35,445 nucleotides of DNA from Cellvibrionaceae bacterium (GTDB taxonomy: Bacteria > Pseudomonadota > Gammaproteobacteria > Pseudomonadales > Cellvibrionaceae). The notes below the pieces were generated by a model. The model was not told the DNA's origin and ran no database searches. It saw only the letters and a program-made list of their open reading frames with translations. Every line of letters begins with the position of its first letter. Position 1 is the first letter of the stretch. This document shows positions 31,444 to 35,445 of the stretch, one piece after another. A program made the translations under genes and the position numbers. The DNA is taken from NCBI GenBank assembly GCA_025800365.1, contig JAOXRT010000038.1, forward strand, positions 1-35,445, given 5' to 3'.

Positions 31444-31653
31444 TAGGCGCTTCAATCTATCTCTTTAAAATCTAGGTCGTCAGTTTTGCTTGCTTAAGTA
31501 AAGCTGCCGGCTATATTGCGCAAACAGCAGAGGCAATCGCTTGCCGCTTTGCTTATTTGTGTGCTCTCATTCGTTTTCCTTTCAGCCCGTTGAGGCGTAA
31601 AAATTCCAATAAAATCCTTTAAAAACAACGATCTAAAGATTTTTCATTTATTT

Positions 31654-31669
31654 TGGCCCAGCTCTTGCT
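31654..31669 (+). promoter_or_regulatory. Sigma54 promoter of the flgB operon
   Basis: TGGCCCAGCTCTTGCT has GG (31655-31656) and GC (31667-31668) separated by exactly 10 bases and a good TTGCT -12 element. The start is expected near 31680, about 40 bases before the flgB start codon. The rest of the 276-base cheR-flgB gap holds no gene. Confidence 0.82.
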
Positions 31670-31719
31670 TTGTCTAATGCAAACGCCCACTAGGCAAATT
31701 GTTAAGCAGGAGATTCAAC

Positions 31720-32124
31720 GTGGCTATTAGTTTTCAGAACGCCTTAGGAATTCATGATTCGGCCCTTCGCATTCGCGCTCAGCGAGCAGAAGTGATTGCT
31801 GAAAACCTAGCCAATGCTGATACCCCTAACTACAAGGCCAGAGATCTTGATTTTCAATCAATGCTGCAAAACCAACAGCAGCTACAAAATCGTGGCCTAG
31901 AAATGAATGTGAGCAATGACGGCCATCGACCTGGTGGCGCAACCTTGTTCAGTGAAGAAGAGCTTATGTATCGCAATCCGTTGGCGCCGTCGGTGGACGG
32001 GAATACCGTAGAGGCGCATGTGGAGCACGCCAAATACATGGAAAACTCCTTGGCTTTCCAGAGTAGCTTCACTTTTTTAAACAGCAAATTTAAAGGCCTA
32101 ATGACGGCCATTCGTGGCGAGTAA
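31720..32124 (+). CDS. flgB: Flagellar basal body rod protein FlgB
   Basis: A 134-residue rod protein with the standard start MAISFQNALGIHDSALRIRAQRAEVIAENLANADTPNYKARDLDF and C-terminal rod helix EHAKYMENSLAFQSSFTFLNSKFKGLMTAIRG. The start is the GTG at 31720, seven bases after AGGAG (31708-31712); a TTG at 31699 overlaps that site and is rejected. First gene of a sigma54-driven rod/hook operon, 11 bases before flgC. Confidence 0.95.
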   Translation: MAISFQNALGIHDSALRIRAQRAEVIAENLANADTPNYKARDLDFQSMLQNQQQLQNRGLEMNVSNDGHRPGGATLFSEEELMYRNPLAPSVDGNTVEAHVEHAKYMENSLAFQSSFTFLNSKFKGLMTAIRGE

Positions 32125-32135
32125 GGGGAAGTATC

Positions 32136-32576
32136 ATGTCTCTAAACAATGTATTTAACATTTCTGGTTCCGGCATGAACGCCCAGAGTGTTCGCTTAAA
32201 CACTACCGCCAGTAACCTTGCCAATGCGCAGTCAGCGAGTTCGAGTATTGATCAGGTTTATCGCGGTCGTCATCCAGTCTTTGCCGCAGCTCATCGCGAT
32301 GCTATGAATGTAGATTTTGACACCTTGGACGACGGCTTGCCGGCAGCGGCGGGGGTTCAGGTGCTAGGTGTAGTAGAAAGCGATGCTCCATTGCAGCGCC
32401 GTTATGAGCCTCACCATCCTGAATCTGATGAGGAAGGCTATGTGTATTACCCCAACGTTAATGTCGTTGAAGAGATGAGTAATATGATTTCAGCTTCGCG
32501 TTCATTTCAAGTCAATGTCGAAGTGATGAACTCAGCTAAGCAAATGGTTCAACGCGTTCTAACCCTCGGTCAGTAA
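32136..32576 (+). CDS. flgC: Flagellar basal body rod protein FlgC
   Basis: A 146-residue proximal rod protein. It has the rod signature GSGMNAQSVRLNTTASNLANAQSAS at the N-terminus and YPNVNVVEEMSNMISASRSFQVNVEVMNSAKQMVQRVLTLGQ at the C-terminus, which form the paired helices of axial proteins. Length is slightly above the E. coli protein (134). GGGGAAG lies upstream of the ATG. Second gene of the operon. Confidence 0.95.
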   Translation: MSLNNVFNISGSGMNAQSVRLNTTASNLANAQSASSSIDQVYRGRHPVFAAAHRDAMNVDFDTLDDGLPAAAGVQVLGVVESDAPLQRRYEPHHPESDEEGYVYYPNVNVVEEMSNMISASRSFQVNVEVMNSAKQMVQRVLTLGQ

Positions 32577-32609
32577 TTTAACTCTAAGTATTAAAAGCAG
32601 GAAATTAAC

Positions 32610-33347
32610 ATGAGTACGGTGAATAGCAGTATTCAAGACAATCCTTATCTCAGTGGCTTGATTCAAGGCAATGGGACTCAGGCAGCTCAGTCCGGCGGCA
32701 CTAAAGAGGCCGATAATGAGTTGGGCAAAGATGCCTTCTTAGAGTTGATGGTTGCCCAGTTGAAAAATCAAAGCCCCTTAAACCCTACTGAAAACGGCGA
32801 GTTTGTGGCTCAGTTGGCTCAGTTCAGTAGTGTTGAATCCTTGGATAACTTAAATACCAGCTTTGATACTTTTCAATCCAACTTTCAATCGAATCAAGCC
32901 TTGCAAGCGTCTTCACTGGTTGGCCGTTATGTCACGGTACCGGCCAGTGAAACTCAACTGCCGCCCAACGGGGTTGTATCGGGTGTGGTTAAAATGCAAA
33001 ACGCGGCGAGTGACGTTTTCCTTACCGTTAGTAATGAAGCGGGTGCAACGGTTGATCAAATTCCATTGGGTAGCTTGCCGGCGGGTGATCATAACTTCCG
33101 TTGGGATGGTCAGCAGTTGGAACTTAATGGTCAGTTATTGGATTGGCAGTCGGAAAACGAAACTGTAAATCCAGGTGAATACAGCTTTAGGGTTGCTGGC
33201 AGCAGCGGTGGTAATAGCGAGCAATTTGATACCTCTTTAAGTGCACAAGTTAGCAGTGTCACCATGGGGGCAAATAGTCAGCTTACTTTAAATCTGAAAG
33301 GTATGGGCTCCGTTGGTTTCGATCAAGTAGAGCAATTTAATTATTAA
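32610..33347 (+). CDS. flgD: Flagellar hook capping protein FlgD
   Basis: A 245-residue hook scaffold protein. The N-terminal export/capping region has LGKDAFLELMVAQLKNQSPLNPTENGEFVAQLAQFSSVESLDNL. The C-terminal half is a FlgD Ig-like/tudor domain (QIPLGSLPAGDHNFRWDGQ, NPGEYSFRVAG). GCAGGAAATTAAC precedes the ATG. FlgD caps the growing hook and guides FlgE assembly, so its partner is the unusually large FlgE encoded next. FlgD itself is of ordinary length. Confidence 0.95.
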   Translation: MSTVNSSIQDNPYLSGLIQGNGTQAAQSGGTKEADNELGKDAFLELMVAQLKNQSPLNPTENGEFVAQLAQFSSVESLDNLNTSFDTFQSNFQSNQALQASSLVGRYVTVPASETQLPPNGVVSGVVKMQNAASDVFLTVSNEAGATVDQIPLGSLPAGDHNFRWDGQQLELNGQLLDWQSENETVNPGEYSFRVAGSSGGNSEQFDTSLSAQVSSVTMGANSQLTLNLKGMGSVGFDQVEQFNY

Positions 33348-33349
33348 TT

Positions 33350-33365
33350 GGGCACGATTATTGAA
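33350..33365 (+). promoter_or_regulatory. Degenerate sigma54-like site before flgE
   Basis: GGGCACGATTATTGAA just after the flgD stop matches the -24 half of the flgA promoter exactly (GGGCACG, then TTA and TTG at the same places), but the -12 element reads TTGA in place of TTGC. Since the GC is nearly invariant, this is probably weak or inactive. Confidence 0.35.
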
Positions 33366-33427
33366 TTGTATTAAATAAATGCATTAAGCATCTAAAGAAG
33401 TAATCGTGTAGCGCAGTAGATATAGAA

Positions 33428-33499
33428 ATTTTAAGTAAAAATTTGCCGCAGCGGCAACAAATGTCCCGCGGCGAGTAGAGCAAGATCTCTACTTAAAAT
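33428..33499 (+). promoter_or_regulatory. Structured leader of flgE (nested hairpins next to the ribosome-binding site)
   Basis: An outer inverted repeat ATTTTAAGTA (33428-33437) / TACTTAAAAT (33490-33499) encloses TTGCCG/CGGCAA (33443-33457) and GTAGAG/CTCTAC (33475-33492; this one shares bases with the outer right arm, so the two cannot form together). The AGGAG for flgE starts two bases after the outer arm. The overlap of alternative stems is what a switching leader would show. It sits in a 164-base gap, much longer than the other gaps of the operon. Confidence 0.5.
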
Positions 33500-33511
33500 C
33501 AGGAGTAGATT

Positions 33512-35445
33512 ATGTCATCGTCTTTCAATATAGGTTTAAGTGGTATTCGTGCGGCAAACTCTGATTTGTCGATCACTGGTAATAATATTGCCAATGCCAG
33601 TACCGTAGGCTTTAAAAACTCCCGAGCAGAGTTCGGGGATGTTTACTCCAATCAGCTTTTCGGTTCGGCTCTGAATCGTCCTGGTTCTGGTGTAGGTTTG
33701 CAGGCAGCCGCCCAGCAATTTAATCAGGGCAGTATTAACGAAACCTCTAACGTGTTGGATATGGCGATCAGTGGTGACGGCTTCTTTGTAGTCAATCAAG
33801 GCGGTGAACAGTTATATACTCGCGCTGGTACCTTTGGTTTGGATAATGAAGGTTACATTATCAGTAATACCGGTGCAAAATTGCAGGGTTTTGATGTTGA
33901 TGAAACCGGCAAGCCCAACGGTATCTTAGGAGACTTACAGATCGATGCGAGCCTGCAGCAACCGCAGCAAACCAGCTCTGTAGATTCCTCGGTTAACCTA
34001 GATGCCAATGAGCCAGTGCTAGAGCGAATTGGTAAAAAATTCTCTACCGACGGTAACTCGGTAGCGGTTACCCAAGTGGGCATTAGTAATCCGACTCGAA
34101 CCCAAGCTGACGGTGCCAGTACTGCCTTTCCTGGTGCGGGTTTTGATTTCTCTACCGATAATGTGACTTTCGATATCACCTTGGCGAATGCTGATTCCGG
34201 TAATAATGGTACCGTTAGCATTAATCTGAATTCCGCCGCAGGTTTGCCAAACAACGTTAATAACTACAATGATGTTCGCACATTAGTGAATGTTATTAAT
34301 GCTCAAATCTCTTCTCCTGATTTACCGCAAACCGCTATCGATGTGCAGGCGGTAGCCGTTAATGACGGTGGCGGCAACTTCCATATTGAATTTAGAGCGT
34401 TACGAGACGGCGATCCATCGCAGGTTACTATTGATAATGGTAACGGTAATGTTGGCCAGCTGGGTTTAACCTTGCCGCTTACGGATAACTCCGGTACGCC
34501 GGCGGTAAACAATGGTTATCCAGAACAGTCCATTGATGTAACTGGCCCGGATGGCAGCACAATCACTTATCAAAGTACCCAGGGTGCGACTGCCGCAGCG
34601 ACCTCAGCAGAACTGAATGCTTTGGCCGGGGTGACGGCAAAGGCGTCAACAGAGGCTAAAATTACAGCAACCAACTTTAACAACCCCAATGGCAATATGG
34701 TGCTGGAGTTAAATGGTGTTGCGCTAAATGCTGATGACCTTGAAGGTTTAGCGACCCAGATTAATAATCTTAGCGATACTTCGCTTTCCGGAATTTCAGC
34801 TGAGATGGATGCTGGCGACCTAGTGATTAAATCCAGCATCGGACACGATTTAAAATTCGCCTTAACGGCAGGTGACGATGAGACATCCATTCAGGTCATT
34901 GGTAATGAAGATGCACCAGAGCAAATTTTAGAAATTGATTCTGCCGGTGGACTTGCCATCGCTACCGCAACCAATGCGGCCGGTAATTCAATTGTTGTGG
35001 GCGGTAATATCGACATCCAATTGGAAGATGGTTATTCCGTCGATAATTTAAATCCACCTGCATTGGGTTTGTTCCAGCCATTTAATGCCAATAGTTTTGA
35101 AGAGGTTGTGTTGAACCCCTTTGATCCTAATGACCCGGATAGCTATAACCATACAACAGCGGTTAAAGTTTTTGACAGCTTGGGCAACGCCCACACGATG
35201 AATCAGTATTTTATCAAGCAGGACTATGACCCAGCAGTGGCGGGCAGCTCTCCAAACCACTGGAAAATGGTTGTTACTATTGATGGTAAAGACGTTGGTG
35301 ACCCAGATACTTCTTTGGCGGCGCCTGATAATAAACTGGCGACTCGTGCTGAATTTGATTTGCATTTCAAAGAGAATGGTGATTTTAATTCGGCCCTGTC
35401 TGATGATGTTCTGATTTCAAACTGGACCCCCTTAGACGCACAGGG
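33512..35445 (+). CDS. flgE: Flagellar hook protein FlgE, very large form (3' end outside window)
   Basis: ATG at 33512 with AGGAG seven bases upstream opens 644 codons without a stop to the window edge. Residues 1-160 are ordinary FlgE: FNIGLSGIRAANSDLSITGN, NNIANASTVGFKNSRAEF, VLDMAISGDGFFVVN and YTRAGTFGLDNEGYI. After SVNLDANEP (160-168), known hook proteins soon reach the FDPxxPxSYN segment; here it comes only at residues 537-546 (FDPNDPDSYN, then KVFDSLGNAHTMNQYF). So about 365 extra residues lie between. They are rich in Asn, Asp, Gly and Thr without Cys, and contain a stretch (about 385-440) resembling the flagellin hook IN motif. They should form added surface domains on the hook. The full protein may exceed 800 residues. 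Confidence 0.93.
   Translation, partial: MSSSFNIGLSGIRAANSDLSITGNNIANASTVGFKNSRAEFGDVYSNQLFGSALNRPGSGVGLQAAAQQFNQGSINETSNVLDMAISGDGFFVVNQGGEQLYTRAGTFGLDNEGYIISNTGAKLQGFDVDETGKPNGILGDLQIDASLQQPQQTSSVDSSVNLDANEPVLERIGKKFSTDGNSVAVTQVGISNPTRTQADGASTAFPGAGFDFSTDNVTFDITLANADSGNNGTVSINLNSAAGLPNNVNNYNDVRTLVNVINAQISSPDLPQTAIDVQAVAVNDGGGNFHIEFRALRDGDPSQVTIDNGNGNVGQLGLTLPLTDNSGTPAVNNGYPEQSIDVTGPDGSTITYQSTQGATAAATSAELNALAGVTAKASTEAKITATNFNNPNGNMVLELNGVALNADDLEGLATQINNLSDTSLSGISAEMDAGDLVIKSSIGHDLKFALTAGDDETSIQVIGNEDAPEQILEIDSAGGLAIATATNAAGNSIVVGGNIDIQLEDGYSVDNLNPPALGLFQPFNANSFEEVVLNPFDPNDPDSYNHTTAVKVFDSLGNAHTMNQYFIKQDYDPAVAGSSPNHWKMVVTIDGKDVGDPDTSLAAPDNKLATRAEFDLHFKENGDFNSALSDDVLISNWTPLDAQ

Noticed and set aside
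31490-31530. TAAAGCTG-N11-GCGCAAAC before flgB as a FliA promoter
   Set aside because: The -10 box differs from GCCGATAA at four or more positions. The sigma54 site at 31654 is far better.
33536-34890. Several minus-strand ORFs of 60-130 codons opposite flgE
   Set aside because: They are shadows of a long in-frame hook protein gene that runs to the window end. None has a start context or a recognisable domain.
1-35445. CRISPR arrays, phage or transposase genes, toxin-antitoxin pairs
   Set aside because: No regularly spaced repeats, no integrase or transposase motifs and no small paired toxin-antitoxin genes were seen on either strand.

Overview
The window reads as chromosomal DNA of a motile, aerobic gammaproteobacterium, most likely marine and of the Pseudomonadales/Cellvibrionales/Oceanospirillales type. 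I infer this from the gene content: TtcA, RsmE, a divergent lrp-ald pair, the flgN-flgM-flgA / cheV-cheR-flgBCDE order, sigma54 and FliA flagellar promoters, a BirA-box-controlled bioA, and an arsenosugar gene set. The species cannot be named from this sequence. Genes are dense on both strands. I see no phage, transposase, CRISPR array or rRNA.

Left part (1-11 kb): the 3' end of hemH; an AT-rich gap; a Lys/Ala-rich histone H1-like protein ending in an AT-hook; tsaB; uppP; a beta-hydroxyacid dehydrogenase; the M18 aminopeptidase apeB; a cyclic-nucleotide-binding protein fused to a rhodanese domain that lacks its cysteine; a homologue of tRNA-queuosine mannosyltransferase; trpS; and, facing it, bioA with a clear BirA operator. 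A 60-bp CTAG-bounded inverted repeat lies directly behind trpS.

Middle part (11-24 kb): a DUF547 protein behind a possible 16-codon leader ORF; a small lipoprotein; then a tight minus-strand operon of a MauL-like cupredoxin, an outer-membrane beta-barrel and a membrane GGDEF-EAL protein with a degenerate GGDEF and a complete EAL. Next come a YcgR/PilZ protein, ttcA, an uncharacterised Arg-rich protein, lrp facing ald, and a second GGDEF-EAL protein with all active motifs and an I-site. Three c-di-GMP proteins therefore sit just upstream of flagellar genes.

Right part (24-35.4 kb): rsmE behind a tRNA-Arg(CCU) gene; a compact arsenosugar operon (arsS and two glycosyltransferases) without arsM; then the flagellar/chemotaxis block. 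The promoters form a readable hierarchy: FliA-type boxes for flgM and cheV, and sigma54-type boxes for flgA and flgB. The flgA and cheV promoters face each other, so their 5' leaders should overlap. The window ends inside flgE, whose product carries about 365 extra residues compared with ordinary hook proteins.

Best candidates for something new are the cupredoxin/beta-barrel/GGDEF-EAL operon, the giant hook protein with its structured leader, the face-to-face flgA/cheV promoters, the arsM-less arsenosugar operon, and the CTAG-bounded hairpin after trpS. All functional statements rest on reading motifs by eye; no database search was run.
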